Shown here: piece by piece, positions 51,184 through 60,745 of the stretch
Position numbering within the stretch: the first letter of the stretch is position 1
How the letters are laid out: every line of letters begins with the position of its first letter
Assembly: GCA_958403385.1 (NCBI GenBank)
Contig: CATXXC010000010.1
Location: forward strand, 1 to 64,000
Origin: an uncultured Collinsella sp.
GTDB taxonomy: Bacteria > Actinomycetota > Coriobacteriia > Coriobacteriales > Coriobacteriaceae
Length of the DNA: 64,000 nt
Reading direction: 5' to 3'
Program-made: the position numbers and the translations under genes
The notes under the pieces: generated by a model
What the model was told of the DNA's origin: nothing
Databases searched by the model: none
The model's input: the letters and a program-made list of their open reading frames with translations, nothing else

Positions 51184-54183
51184 ATGGTAAACGATTTGAG
51201 CGGTATAGACGACCTCGAGCTGATGCCGCTGGGCGGAGGCTATATGGTGCGACGCGAACGCTTGATGAATGAGCTTATCGCCAAGGGCCGAAAGGCCGGA
51301 ATCGTGGTTCTTTATGCGCCCGACGGGTTTGGGAAGACCTCGGTGCTGCTGCAGTACACCCATGAGGTTAAATGCGACCCGACGCGAGGCCCCGTGCGGA
51401 TTATCGAGGCCGATCGCGCCATTGGGCGCGAGGTGTTTATGCAGCTCGAGGTGGTTACCGAAGAACTCAAAGACAAACCGCACTCCCTTATCGCGATTGA
51501 TAATGTGCCAAACCTCGATCAGCACGATACCGAAGACCTCATCGAAAGGATTCGCGGCCTGCGCGCTATGGGGGTAGGGGTCTTTATTTCCTGCCGTCCT
51601 TCAAATCGTCAGCTGATTCATGGGCTGGGCGATTCGGTTAAGATCAATGCGCAGATGCTCAAGGTGCATGCCTATGAGTATTCGGCGTGGGCATCGGCGT
51701 TTTCGATCAGCACATCGCTCGACTTTTATCAGCTCACGCAGGGCGTGCCCGAGCTCGTTTCGGCGTTGCAGACAGGTCTGTATGGCCAAGGCGACGTAGC
51801 CGGTCTGCTCGAAAACGAGATTGTCAACGTATATGGCGCGGCACTTGCCGATCTGGCTTCGCTCGACAATAATGCGCTGTTTTGCGTGGCATGTCTCATG
51901 GTTTTGATGGGCGAGGGCAATATCGCAGAACTCGAGGCTTGCGGGGTGAGGCTGTCGATGGTCGACCAGTCCTACTTTGTACGCGACTACCCGATCTTTG
52001 GCTTGGATCCCGCCGAGCGGAGTTTTACGTGTCTGGGCACGGAGGATAACGGACGCTTGCGTTTGCGTAAGTTGGTGGCCGAGGTTCGCCCCGAACTTGT
52101 TCCGAGGGCGGCCCGGATTTTGCTTAAGGCGGGCCGATGCGATGCGGCGATGGGCCTGGCGGACGCCTTTTTGGACCGTGAAGCGGTCCTTGAACTCGCT
52201 GGGCAGTATGGGGTCGATCTGGCTCTGACGGGGCACGGGGCCGATATCTGCCGAGCAGCGCTGGGCACGATCGATGCCGACGATCCGGCTCCAGAGCCAA
52301 CGCCTGCCGAGGCGCTCGGCGTATATCTGGCAGCGGTCAGCGTGTCCAATACAAAGCTCGCTCGCTATATGGCATCGGTTATCGAGCGCGGGGGCGAACG
52401 GGCGGCCTGCGAAATAGACTCTGTTTCATGGAGGGTGGCCCAGACACTGACGGCTGTTTGCTATGGGGACAACGGGCTTGGGCTCCCTACGAACCTGGCC
52501 GTGCCAGAAATCGAGACATCCCATACCGCACTCGATATGTTGTCTGCGCATATCGAGGTCAAGCGATGCCTGACCGAACGAGGAGATGACGGCGACGTTC
52601 TACAGCAGCTCAAAACGAGCAAGGCCTACGACTGCGAGCTCGACATCGCGGGGATTGTTATACGGGCCGATAGTATGCTGGTGGAGCTCTTTGACGGGTC
52701 GTTTGCGGGAACCGACGAGCGCGACGACGAGATGACGGTGGTGCGGGAGGCGCTCGACGTACGTGGGCTTAAGGCGATGGCTATCTGGGTGCGCATGGTG
52801 TTGGCGGCACGGCGGCTCCTTTCCGGCTTGCCGGTAACCGACGACGCGGCGTTCAACGAGCTCGATCGTTTTGCCGTGCGCATGCGCGACAACCAGATTC
52901 AGCTGTTTGGCCTGTTGCTAGAAGGCTGGCAGTCGCTGGCAGAGGGACGGCCGGTTAATGCAAAGTTCCGTGCGGTCCAAGTGCTCAAACTTGCCGAGGA
53001 GTCGATTGCGTACATGCGCGATAACGCATTGCTGCTGGAGCGCGCGGCATATCTGCGTAACACCTCGATGGTTTCGGTGCGCGAGGAAGCGGAGCTACTC
53101 GATATAAGCCAGACGCAGGTTGGTGGCGCAGAAGCCTGGATGGTGGCGCTGCATTTGGCCTGTGCGGGCCGAGACAGCGATCTTGCGGCCTGGATGTCCA
53201 TGAATCGTGCGGGGATTCTAGAGCCATCGTATCGGCTCTTTGCGCGCCTTGCCATGCATTGTCTGGGCGAGCCGGCGGGCAGGATACGCAAGAAGCTTCC
53301 CGTGCGCGAGCTGTCGCGGTACTCGCTGCGCGACGATTTGGAAGGGGAGGGTGAGCGCCTGTTCCAGGCCGGCGAGGTTGAAGCCGTTGATACCATCGAC
53401 CATATCGAGATTCGCATGTTTGGTGCGTTTCGCGCCGAGCGCGACGGGTTTCCCATCACGGACAAAATGTGGCGCCGCAAGAAGGCGGCGACGCTTGCCG
53501 AGCGGCTTGCGCTGGGCATGGATGCGCTCGTCGATCGCGAGACGCTGGCCATGGAGCTGTGGCCCCATGCCGAGTTTAATAGCGCCCGCAACAACCTGTA
53601 CTCGACGATATCGCGCTTGCGGTCGGCTCTGGGACCGACGCCGGATGGCAAGTCGTGTGTGCTCATCCAAAATGAATGCATCGGACTCAACGGCGACTAC
53701 GTCAAGACCGATGTACGGCTGTTTGACCAGATAAGCCGCGAGGTTTTGGGAAATCGCACGGGTGCGCGCGGGCCCCATCTGGTCGAGTTGTGCCTTAAGA
53801 TTGAGCAGCTTTATGCCGGACCGTTGTATGTTCCCAATGGCTGTAATCCCACCTACTTTTTGCGCATGCGGCGCATTATGCAGTCAAAGTACATCGATTG
53901 CATGATTAAGGGAGCAAATGCCGCTCTAGAAGAAAACGATCTGCAGTCGGCGATTTGGCTGGCGGAGTCGGGGCTTCGGCAGGAAACGGCGCGTGAGGAT
54001 ATGGTGCGCTGCGCCATGCGCGTCTACAGTGCGGCGGGGCGACGGCGCGATATCGTCGAGCTGTACAGCGGGCATATGCACCATCTGAGGGAGCAGGTCA
54101 ATGGCGTGCCCGAGCCCGAGACGCGGCGTCTATACGAGCGCTTGGTGGAGGGGCGGCTCAATCGCGTGCTGGTCGAGCGATAA
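51184..54183 (+). CDS. Large SARP/BTAD-type ATPase regulator
   Basis: A 999-residue regulator of the AfsR/MalT-like STAND type. The N-terminal P-loop is LYAPDGFGKTSVLLQYTH (about 40-58), with a Walker B-like SLIAIDNV. A long helical region (about 250-730) follows. At the C terminus an OmpR-like winged helix (IEIRMFGAFRAERDGFPITD, then SARNNLYSTISRLRSALGPT) precedes a BTAD all-helical domain (about 830-990). SARP proteins act as ligand- or ATP-switched activators; targets are unknown. It ends near the convergent yhbY gene. Start is ATG behind GAGGAGCGGGC. Membrane spans and kinase motifs are absent. Confidence 0.88.
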   Translation: MVNDLSGIDDLELMPLGGGYMVRRERLMNELIAKGRKAGIVVLYAPDGFGKTSVLLQYTHEVKCDPTRGPVRIIEADRAIGREVFMQLEVVTEELKDKPHSLIAIDNVPNLDQHDTEDLIERIRGLRAMGVGVFISCRPSNRQLIHGLGDSVKINAQMLKVHAYEYSAWASAFSISTSLDFYQLTQGVPELVSALQTGLYGQGDVAGLLENEIVNVYGAALADLASLDNNALFCVACLMVLMGEGNIAELEACGVRLSMVDQSYFVRDYPIFGLDPAERSFTCLGTEDNGRLRLRKLVAEVRPELVPRAARILLKAGRCDAAMGLADAFLDREAVLELAGQYGVDLALTGHGADICRAALGTIDADDPAPEPTPAEALGVYLAAVSVSNTKLARYMASVIERGGERAACEIDSVSWRVAQTLTAVCYGDNGLGLPTNLAVPEIETSHTALDMLSAHIEVKRCLTERGDDGDVLQQLKTSKAYDCELDIAGIVIRADSMLVELFDGSFAGTDERDDEMTVVREALDVRGLKAMAIWVRMVLAARRLLSGLPVTDDAAFNELDRFAVRMRDNQIQLFGLLLEGWQSLAEGRPVNAKFRAVQVLKLAEESIAYMRDNALLLERAAYLRNTSMVSVREEAELLDISQTQVGGAEAWMVALHLACAGRDSDLAAWMSMNRAGILEPSYRLFARLAMHCLGEPAGRIRKKLPVRELSRYSLRDDLEGEGERLFQAGEVEAVDTIDHIEIRMFGAFRAERDGFPITDKMWRRKKAATLAERLALGMDALVDRETLAMELWPHAEFNSARNNLYSTISRLRSALGPTPDGKSCVLIQNECIGLNGDYVKTDVRLFDQISREVLGNRTGARGPHLVELCLKIEQLYAGPLYVPNGCNPTYFLRMRRIMQSKYIDCMIKGANAALEENDLQSAIWLAESGLRQETAREDMVRCAMRVYSAAGRRRDIVELYSGHMHHLREQVNGVPEPETRRLYERLVEGRLNRVLVER

Positions 54184-54215
54184 AAAACGGGCGCCCGAAG
54201 TACTTGGGCACCCGT
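54180..54215 (-). terminator. Terminator of yhbY, convergent with the SARP-like gene
   Basis: ACGGG-GCCC and GGGC-CCCGT arms; on the minus strand the hairpin runs into TTTTTTA. Confidence 0.75.
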
Positions 54216-54251
54216 AAGCTTGCTATGTGTTGGCTCGCCGATCACTGGCTC

Positions 54252-54551
54252 TTAGACGAGCTTGATCTTCTCGATGTCCTTGCGCGAGGACTCGCGATAC
54301 AGCGAGAACTTGCGGCCGATAACCTGGACGACATCGGCGTGGCAACGCTCGGCGAGCTCCTCGGCGGCCTCGCGGGCGGAAAGGCTGGAGCCATCGAGCA
54401 CGGAGCACTTAACGAGCTCGTGCTTCTCTAGGTAGGCGACCGTCTGCTCGACGGTGCCCTCGTTGACGTCGGACTTGCCGATGATGATGGCGGGGTTGAG
54501 GTGATGGGCCATGCTGCGAAGCTGCTTGACCTGTGCTCCTGTCAGTGCCAT
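54252..54551 (-). CDS. yhbY: CRS1-YhbY-type RNA-binding protein
   Basis: A 99-residue CRM-domain protein tied to 50S subunit assembly. Landmarks: RSMAHHLNPAIIIGKSDVNE, the VKCSVLDGSSLSAREAAEEL region and VVQVIGRKFSLYR. The GxxG-type RNA-binding loop appears as IGKSD. RBS AAAGCGAGAA is weak; the start is supported by the family N terminus (MALTGAQVKQLR). Confidence 0.93.
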   Translation of the reverse strand: MALTGAQVKQLRSMAHHLNPAIIIGKSDVNEGTVEQTVAYLEKHELVKCSVLDGSSLSAREAAEELAERCHADVVQVIGRKFSLYRESSRKDIEKIKLV

Positions 54552-54709
54552 GGGTTCTCGCTTTCTATGTATGGGGCGCCCCGCGACGGGGCCTTAATCT
54601 ACGTGAGCTGTCCCACGATAGCGCAGGAACGGCGTGGTGTGGAGCGCGTTTGCCCAGTTCAAAAAGAATGCGGATGCCGAGCGGGTGGGCGGTGCGGGCT
54701 GCGAACGGG

Positions 54710-55597
54710 CTATGAGCTGGGCGCAGAGACCGGCTCCCATGCAATAAACGCCCAACGAACCTTGCGGACATGATCGAGCATATAGCGCCCCTGCGGCACG
54801 CCCTTGGAGCCCGGCTCACCGGCATGGGGGTTCTCAATCATGTGTTGAGCGATGTAGTCGCGCAGGCGGTCAACCTTATCCTCGTTGCCATGCTCGAGCA
54901 TACGGGAAAAATCCGCCACACCTGCCTCAAGGCTTTCGAAGGTATCGCGACGAGGCGATTCAAAGTATGTAACCTACGGCAGAGCGCCCATTTGAATGAG
55001 GATGTTGAAGGCGTATACAAAGCCATTACTGCAGGTAACCGAGGCGCCGATAGCGTTCATCAAGTGCAGATCATAGCGCGGGCTGGAGTTGGCGACCATC
55101 GTGGCAGCACAACGCCGACGAGCCGTACGATCAAGCTTGGCAAGTGCACCTTTTAGATTGGTCGTCGTAACCGACCGACTAGCAAAGGCAACATCCACCG
55201 CTTTCGCGACCGGTCCAACCAAATCCCAATCATCATCCCAAGCAAGCTCAAGCGGCGTAATAAGATCTTCGAGCTCGTAATACTCAATGCCGGCATCAAG
55301 CGTGCCCAGCATGGCGGGGGAGAAATCAGCCGCAATCACGGGATGTCCGTCTTGCGCAAGCGGAATGGCAATCGACCCAGCCCCACATCCCATATCCAGC
55401 ACCGACTCGCCGGGCTCAAGCGCCAACAACTTTATAAAATCCCGGGCATACGGAGCAGTCTCAAGCGGTCGAAAATGCCGAGCCCGCTTATCCCACTCAA
55501 AAGAATCATCAGCCCGCCGCCGATCAGCTTGCAGACGCATCCACTCGCCATTCCAATCAACAGAAAGAAGCTCAGAGCGAGCATTCCCATCAACCAC
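54710..55597 (-). pseudogene. SAM-dependent methyltransferase gene interrupted by an in-frame TAG
   Basis: A class I methyltransferase frame of 295 codons with SAM motif I VLDMGCGAGSIAIPLA, IAADFSPAMLGTLD and a later SRSVTTTNLKGAL region. After ...ILIQMGALP comes TAG at 54976-54974; the same frame goes on VTYFESPRRDTFESLEAGVA to the true end at 54710. TAC or CAG could become TAG by one change. Start is taken as GTG 55597, nine bases after GGAGG; the in-frame 55657 start adds an unlikely hydrophobic lead. As written, a 207-residue product without its last 87 residues would be made. A nonsense mutation or base-call error is most likely. Confidence 0.8.
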
Positions 55598-55764
55598 GGG
55601 CCAACCTCCTAGCAACAAAAAAGCGACTCCTCCCAAAAGAAGAGCCGCAACCAGCATATATCAGAAAAAGAACCGTTCCAACGCCAAACCGCCGCACCAG
55701 CCAAGTGGTGCAGGAGCGAAGCAACTGCAACCGGGATAGAACCCAACTGAGGTCCCGTTGTGCG

Positions 55765-55898
55765 GGAGCCCCGGGGAGGGCAAATATATAAGGTCGATCG
55801 CGAGTTCCGCACGAGCCGGAGAGCACTTAATGTGCTCTCCGTGCGAGTCAGGACTGTCCGAGCAGGCGACCTTATATATTTGCCCTCCCCGGGGCTCC
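55765..55898. repeat. Hairpin element with conserved core and perfect 32-bp arms (site 2)
   Basis: Arms 55765-55796 (starting GGAGCCCCGGGGAGGGCAAA) and 55867-55898 pair at all 32 positions. Read on the minus strand, the core carries the same TCGGACAGTCCTGACTC start, an inner hairpin (GGAGAGCAC/GTGCTCTCC) and TCGTGCGGAACTC end as site 1 at 34050, but the arms are unrelated. It fills most of the gap between the methyltransferase and UPF0210 genes; the rest (55598-55764) shows only a GCACCA/TGGTGC hairpin. Confidence 0.92.
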
Positions 55899-55915
55899 TC
55901 GCCAGTCCCCCTCAG

Positions 55916-57280
55916 CTAGTTCTTCAGCGAGTTCAGCGGCGCCGGGAAGCGTCCACCGCGGTGGGCAAGCACGGTGCCGGCGTTGGGGTTCACCGGCATG
56001 ATGGGCGCACGGCCGAACAGGCCGCCGTACTCGACGCAGTCGCCCACGCCCTTGCCGATGGCGGGGATCACGCGGACGGCCGTGGTCTTGTTGTTGATGA
56101 CGCCGATGGCCATCTCGTCGGCGATGATGCCGGCGATGGTCTCGACCGGGGTGTCGCCGGGGATGGCGATCATGTCCAGGCCAACGGAGCACACGCAGGT
56201 CATGGCCTCGAGCTTCTCGAGCGAAAGCGCGCCGGCCTCGACGGCGGCGATCATGCCGGCGTCCTCGGACACGGGGATAAAGGCGCCGGAGAGACCGCCC
56301 ACGCTGGAGCTGGCCATGACGCCGCCCTTCTTGACGGCATCGTTGAGCATGGCGAGCGCACAGGTCGTGCCCGGGCCACCGCAGGTGCCCACGCCGATAA
56401 TCTCGAGGATGCGCGCGACGGAGTCGCCGATGGCGGGTGTGGGAGCCAGCGACAGGTCGACAATGCCTTTCTCGACACCCAGACGGCGGGCTGCCTCACG
56501 GCTCATGAGCTCGCCGGCACGGGTGATCTTAAAGGCGGTCTGCTTAATCTTCTCGGCGACCTCCATCATCGATGCGGAATCGGGCAGCGTCTCCAGGGCT
56601 GCGGCCATAACGCCGGGGCCCGAGACGCCTACGTTGATGACGGCGTCGGCCTCGCCACCGCCGTGGACGGCGCCCGCCATAAACGGGGAGTCCTCGACCA
56701 TATTGGCAAAGCAGACAAACTTGGACGCGCCAACGGAATCCTGGTCGGCCGTGAGTTTAGCGGCATCGATGATGGTCTGGGCGGCCATGAGCACGGCATC
56801 CATGTTGATACCGGCGCGCAGGCTGGCGACGTTGACGCTGGAGCAGACGCGGCTCGTGGTGGCGAGCGCCTGGGGGATGGACTGGATGACGCGGCGGTCG
56901 GCGTCGCCGATGCCCTTCTGGACGAGTGCGGAGAAGCCGCCCAGGTAATCGATGCCGAGCGTCTCGGCCGCGCGGTCGAGGGCATACGCGATGGGGGTGA
57001 GGTCCTCATCCTTGCAGCACGCGGCGATCTGCGCCACCGGGGTGACGGAAACGCGCTTGTTGACGATGGGGATACCGTACTCGCGCTCGAGGTTCTCGGC
57101 GGTCTCGACCAGATGCTCAGCCGTGTGCGTCACGTGGTCGTAGATCTTCGTGCACATGCGGTCGAGGTTCTCGTCGCCGCAACCCATGAGCGAAACACCC
57201 ATGGTGATGGTCCTGATGTCGAGGTTCTGCTCCTCAACCATGCCGCGGGTTTCCGCGATTTCTGCGGGCGTGATCGCCAT
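55916..57280 (-). CDS. UPF0210/DUF711 (PFL-fold) protein
   Basis: A 454-residue protein of the UPF0210 family, whose fold is related to pyruvate formate-lyase but without the glycyl radical segment. Landmarks: DIRTITMGVSLMGCGDENLD, GGFSALVQKGIGDAD, GVSGPGVMAAALE, GTCGGPGTTCALAMLND and GLDMIAIPGDTP. Function is unknown; the usual UPF0237 ACT partner is not next to it here. ATG 57280 behind AGGAG; the in-frame 57337 start lacks a ribosome site. Confidence 0.93.
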   Translation of the reverse strand: MAITPAEIAETRGMVEEQNLDIRTITMGVSLMGCGDENLDRMCTKIYDHVTHTAEHLVETAENLEREYGIPIVNKRVSVTPVAQIAACCKDEDLTPIAYALDRAAETLGIDYLGGFSALVQKGIGDADRRVIQSIPQALATTSRVCSSVNVASLRAGINMDAVLMAAQTIIDAAKLTADQDSVGASKFVCFANMVEDSPFMAGAVHGGGEADAVINVGVSGPGVMAAALETLPDSASMMEVAEKIKQTAFKITRAGELMSREAARRLGVEKGIVDLSLAPTPAIGDSVARILEIIGVGTCGGPGTTCALAMLNDAVKKGGVMASSSVGGLSGAFIPVSEDAGMIAAVEAGALSLEKLEAMTCVCSVGLDMIAIPGDTPVETIAGIIADEMAIGVINNKTTAVRVIPAIGKGVGDCVEYGGLFGRAPIMPVNPNAGTVLAHRGGRFPAPLNSLKN

Positions 57281-57327
57281 CCTTGCGCTCCTATCTGCCA
57301 AAACGAGCATAGTCTTATCTATTCTAA

Positions 57328-57361
57328 CGTGCCGCACGTGCCAAGTGGCGCATGCGGCACG
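57328..57361. other. Hairpin between metH and the UPF0210 gene
   Basis: CGTGCCGCA (57328-57336) pairs with TGCGGCACG (57353-57361). TTTT follows on the plus strand; on the minus strand TTAGAATAG follows, so it is a weak terminator for metH at best. Confidence 0.6.
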
Positions 57362-57388
57362 TTTTGGTGCTCGGTTGTTTCCGTTGTG

Positions 57389-59947
57389 TTACTGCCCAAA
57401 GACCTCTTCGGCAATACGAGCGCTTTCGGCGGCGTCCTTGGCGTAGTAGTCCGCGCCGATCTGCTTGGCGTATTCGGGGGTGAGTACGGCGCCGCCTACG
57501 ATGATCTTGACGCTCGGAACCTCGGCATGGAGCAACTTGATGGTCTCTTCCATGGCGACGACCGTGGTAGTCATAAGCGCCGAGAGGCCGACGAGTTTGA
57601 TATCGCGCTCCTTGACGGTCTTGAGTACCTCCTGCGGATCGACGTCGCGGCCCAGGTCAAAGACGGTATAGCCGTAGTTGTCGAGCAGCATCTTGACGAT
57701 GTTCTTGCCAATGTCGTGGATGTCGCCCTTGACGGTGGCCACGCAGATCTTGCCCTTGTCGGCGATCTCGCCGGCGGGCATCAGGCGCTTGATGGTGTCG
57801 AAGCCCACACGCGCTGCCTCGGCCGAGGCCATAAGCTGCGGCAAGAAGAACTTGCCCTGGTCAAAGAGAACGCCAACCTCGTCGAGGGCGGGGATAAAGT
57901 GATTGTTGATGAGGTCCATGGCGTCGTGGTCTGCCAGCAGACGCTCGGTCTCGGCAGCGATCTCGCCTTTGCGGCCCGAGACGACCATGCGACGAATCGG
58001 GTCGTCGTTGCCGTCGGTGCCGGCGGTGCCCGCGGCAGGCGCGGCATCACTCGATGCGGCCTGAGCTGCTGCCGGGTTTGCGGCGATCTTATACGGATCG
58101 GTCCAACCGGCGTAGCGCTCGATGTATCCGGTCGAGCCCTCGTCCTCAACGCTCAGGACGCGATAACTGTAGACGGTATCCATAAAGCGCTTGGAGCCCG
58201 GGTTCATGATGGGGGCGTCCAGACCCGCGCCAAAAGCGGCAGCCAAAAAGACCGAGCCCAGCAGCGGGCGGGCAGGCAGGCCAAAGCTGATGTTCGACAC
58301 GCCGAGCGCGCATTTGACGCCCAGACGCTCCTTGCACAGGGACATGGCGCGTAGGATCTGCTCGGCCTGGCGTTGATTGGTCGAGGCGGTCATGACCAGG
58401 CAGTCGATGAGGATGCGGTCCGGTCCGATGCCGTAACGGGCGGCCTCGGCCACGATGTGCTCGGCGATGGCGAAGCGAGCCTCGGCGGAATCGGGGATGC
58501 CGCCTTCGTCGAGCGTAAGGCCGACAACGTTGGTGCCGTAGTGGGCGACCAGCGGGAAGATCTCGTCCATGATCTGCTGCTTGCCATTGACCGAGTTGAT
58601 GATGGGCTTGCCGGCGTAGCGGCGCACGGCGGCCTCGACGGCTGCGGGGTCGGTGGAGTCGATCTGCAGCGGCAGCAGCGTGGACCCCTGGAGCTGTTCG
58701 GTCGCCTGTTGGATGATCTTGACCTCGTCGATCTCGGGCAGGCCCACGTTGACGTCCAGAATGTCGGCGCCCTGTTCCTGCTGGCTGATGCCCTGGCTCA
58801 CAACGTAGTCCAGGTCGCCGTCGCGCAGGGCCTGCTGCAGGCGCTTTTTGCCGGTGGGGTTGATGCGCTCGCCGATGACGGCGATCTTGTGGCCGTCGCA
58901 GGGAAGGTCCACGACCGTTTGGGCGCTCGTGACCGACATACTGGGCTTGCGGTGGCGCGGGCTGGGCGTGTGGTTATCGATAAGCGTGCGCAAGGCCGCC
59001 ATGTGCGCCGGCGTGGTGCCGCAGCAACCGCCCACGACGCTCACGCCGTCGGCGATCATGCCGGCGACGGCCTCGGCGTATTCGGGGGCTTGGATATCAA
59101 AGACGGTGTTGCCGTCGTCGTCCACATGGGGGAGTCCTGCATTGGCCTGCACCATAACAGGCTTGTCGGTAACGGTGAGCATACGTGCGGCGAGTCCCCG
59201 GAGCTCGGCCGGTCCTTGGCTGCAGTTGATGCCCAAAACGTCGGCGCCGATGGCGTCAAGCGTGATGGCGGCGACCTCGGGACTCGTTCCCAGGAAGGTG
59301 CGACCGTCTTCCTCGAAGGTCATGGTGGCAAAGACGGGCAGGTCGGAGTTCTCGCGGCAGGCGAGGACGGCCGCCTTGATCTCGGCAAGGTCGGTCATAG
59401 TCTCGATAATAAAGAGGTCTACGCCCGCATCGACGCCGGCGCGCACTTCCTCGGCAAAGAGGTCGTAGGCCTCGTCAAAGCTGAGGGTACCCAAGGGGCG
59501 AAGCAACGCGCCGATGGGGCCGATGTCGCCGGCGACGTAGCGGGCGCCGGCCTCGCGGGCACAGGCGGCAGCGGCGGCAAAGACGTCTGCCACGGTGGCG
59601 GCGCCGTCGAGCTTGTGGGCGTTGGCGCCAAAGGTGTTGGCGGTGATCACGTCACAGCCAGCCTCGACGTACTGACGCTGGATATCGGTGATGACCTGAG
59701 GCTCCTCAAAGTTGAGCAGCTCGGGCAGGGCGCCGGCCTTCATGCCGGCCGCCTGCAGCATGGTACCCATGCCGCCGTCGAACAGCAGGTGCCCCGTGCC
59801 CTCGATGGCGGCGCGCAGGCGATCGTCCTTAATGCGCAGATCGTCGATCGTGTGCGTCTTGTACGTGGCACCGTTGCGACGTGCAGCATCAACGGGTGCC
59901 GCCAATGCAGTGCCGTCAGAATCATGAGTGATAAGCGGAGTAAACAT
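57389..59947 (-). CDS. metH: Cobalamin-dependent methionine synthase lacking the reactivation domain
   Basis: An 852-residue enzyme moving a methyl group from methyltetrahydrofolate to homocysteine. Domains in order: homocysteine-binding barrel (LLFDGGMGTMLQ, zinc ligands in GINCSQGP and GGCCGTTPAH); pterin-binding barrel (about 350-610, IGERINPTGKKRLQQAL); an Ala-rich linker; cap domain; and B12-binding domain with DIHDIGKNIV plus GLSALMTTTV. The usual C-terminal SAM-binding reactivation domain is absent and is supplied by the gene 9 nt upstream in the operon. The first 45 residues have no counterpart that I recognise. RBS TAGGAG. Confidence 0.96.
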   Translation of the reverse strand: MFTPLITHDSDGTALAAPVDAARRNGATYKTHTIDDLRIKDDRLRAAIEGTGHLLFDGGMGTMLQAAGMKAGALPELLNFEEPQVITDIQRQYVEAGCDVITANTFGANAHKLDGAATVADVFAAAAACAREAGARYVAGDIGPIGALLRPLGTLSFDEAYDLFAEEVRAGVDAGVDLFIIETMTDLAEIKAAVLACRENSDLPVFATMTFEEDGRTFLGTSPEVAAITLDAIGADVLGINCSQGPAELRGLAARMLTVTDKPVMVQANAGLPHVDDDGNTVFDIQAPEYAEAVAGMIADGVSVVGGCCGTTPAHMAALRTLIDNHTPSPRHRKPSMSVTSAQTVVDLPCDGHKIAVIGERINPTGKKRLQQALRDGDLDYVVSQGISQQEQGADILDVNVGLPEIDEVKIIQQATEQLQGSTLLPLQIDSTDPAAVEAAVRRYAGKPIINSVNGKQQIMDEIFPLVAHYGTNVVGLTLDEGGIPDSAEARFAIAEHIVAEAARYGIGPDRILIDCLVMTASTNQRQAEQILRAMSLCKERLGVKCALGVSNISFGLPARPLLGSVFLAAAFGAGLDAPIMNPGSKRFMDTVYSYRVLSVEDEGSTGYIERYAGWTDPYKIAANPAAAQAASSDAAPAAGTAGTDGNDDPIRRMVVSGRKGEIAAETERLLADHDAMDLINNHFIPALDEVGVLFDQGKFFLPQLMASAEAARVGFDTIKRLMPAGEIADKGKICVATVKGDIHDIGKNIVKMLLDNYGYTVFDLGRDVDPQEVLKTVKERDIKLVGLSALMTTTVVAMEETIKLLHAEVPSVKIIVGGAVLTPEYAKQIGADYYAKDAAESARIAEEVFGQ

Positions 59948-59956
59948 CGAGGGCTC

Positions 59957-60745
59957 CTAATGGCTGGAATAGCAGGTGGTGTGGGCGGCGCGGAAGCGGC
60001 AGTGCTCGCGCATGCGGCAGATATTGCAGGTGGGGCGGCTCTGGGCGTCGTGGACTTCGCCGTCGAATAGGCCGATCACCGCGGTCACGCTTTTGGTGGG
60101 CATGAGCAGGCTGGTGGGTGTGACGGTAAGCCCGATGAGCCGCGTGGCGTTGAGCGCATTGACGATCGAGCGCTGGGCCGAGAGCGGGCAGTCGCCGTAG
60201 CCGGGACTAAAGCGCCAGTTGCCGGCGAGCCCGTGTGCGGCGGCGTCCGTCTTGACCTGCTGGTCCATTTGCTCAACGGCGGCTTCTACGTAAGCGGAGC
60301 ACGCGGCGTCGAGCACGGCGCCCTCCAGGGGATGTTGGGCTCCCGTGGTGCGCAGGCGACGCTCGGCGTCCATGCCGAGGGTGCATGCCATGAGCGCGGC
60401 AAAGCGGGCGTCCTTAAGATGACGATAGATATCGCGACCGCGCAGCTCAACGTTGGTGCCGACCAGGCGGATGCAAGGCTCGCCCTGTTCGTCGACGCCC
60501 GTGGCATCGATGGCAAATACGCGGCGCACGCCACGGGGCTCAATGTCCAGTTCCAGGCGCTCGACCACAAGCTCAATACGTCGTGACAGCTCGGGCTCGA
60601 TCTGCTGGCCGCCGTAACCCAGATACCGCAGCATCTCGGCACGGTCGACACGGGGATGGTGCGCAGCATCGACACGGTAAAGCGCCGGCGACGCAAGGTC
60701 GGCCGGCACTTCGACAGCGGTTGTATCGATGTGCGGTTTTTCCAT
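59957..60745 (-). CDS. Stand-alone methionine synthase reactivation domain protein
   Basis: A 262-residue homologue of the MetH activation domain made as a separate chain, as in Thermotoga TM0269. The signature RFSPGYGDCPLSAQ matches the RxxPGY-type SAM-binding motif; LLMPTKSVTAVIGL follows. The C terminus has a Cys set (CNICRMREHCRFRAAH) that may hold a metal. It would re-methylate oxidised cobalamin on MetH. The ATG at 60745 overlaps the metF stop by one base, and metH follows after 9 nt. Confidence 0.9.
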   Translation of the reverse strand: MEKPHIDTTAVEVPADLASPALYRVDAAHHPRVDRAEMLRYLGYGGQQIEPELSRRIELVVERLELDIEPRGVRRVFAIDATGVDEQGEPCIRLVGTNVELRGRDIYRHLKDARFAALMACTLGMDAERRLRTTGAQHPLEGAVLDAACSAYVEAAVEQMDQQVKTDAAAHGLAGNWRFSPGYGDCPLSAQRSIVNALNATRLIGLTVTPTSLLMPTKSVTAVIGLFDGEVHDAQSRPTCNICRMREHCRFRAAHTTCYSSH

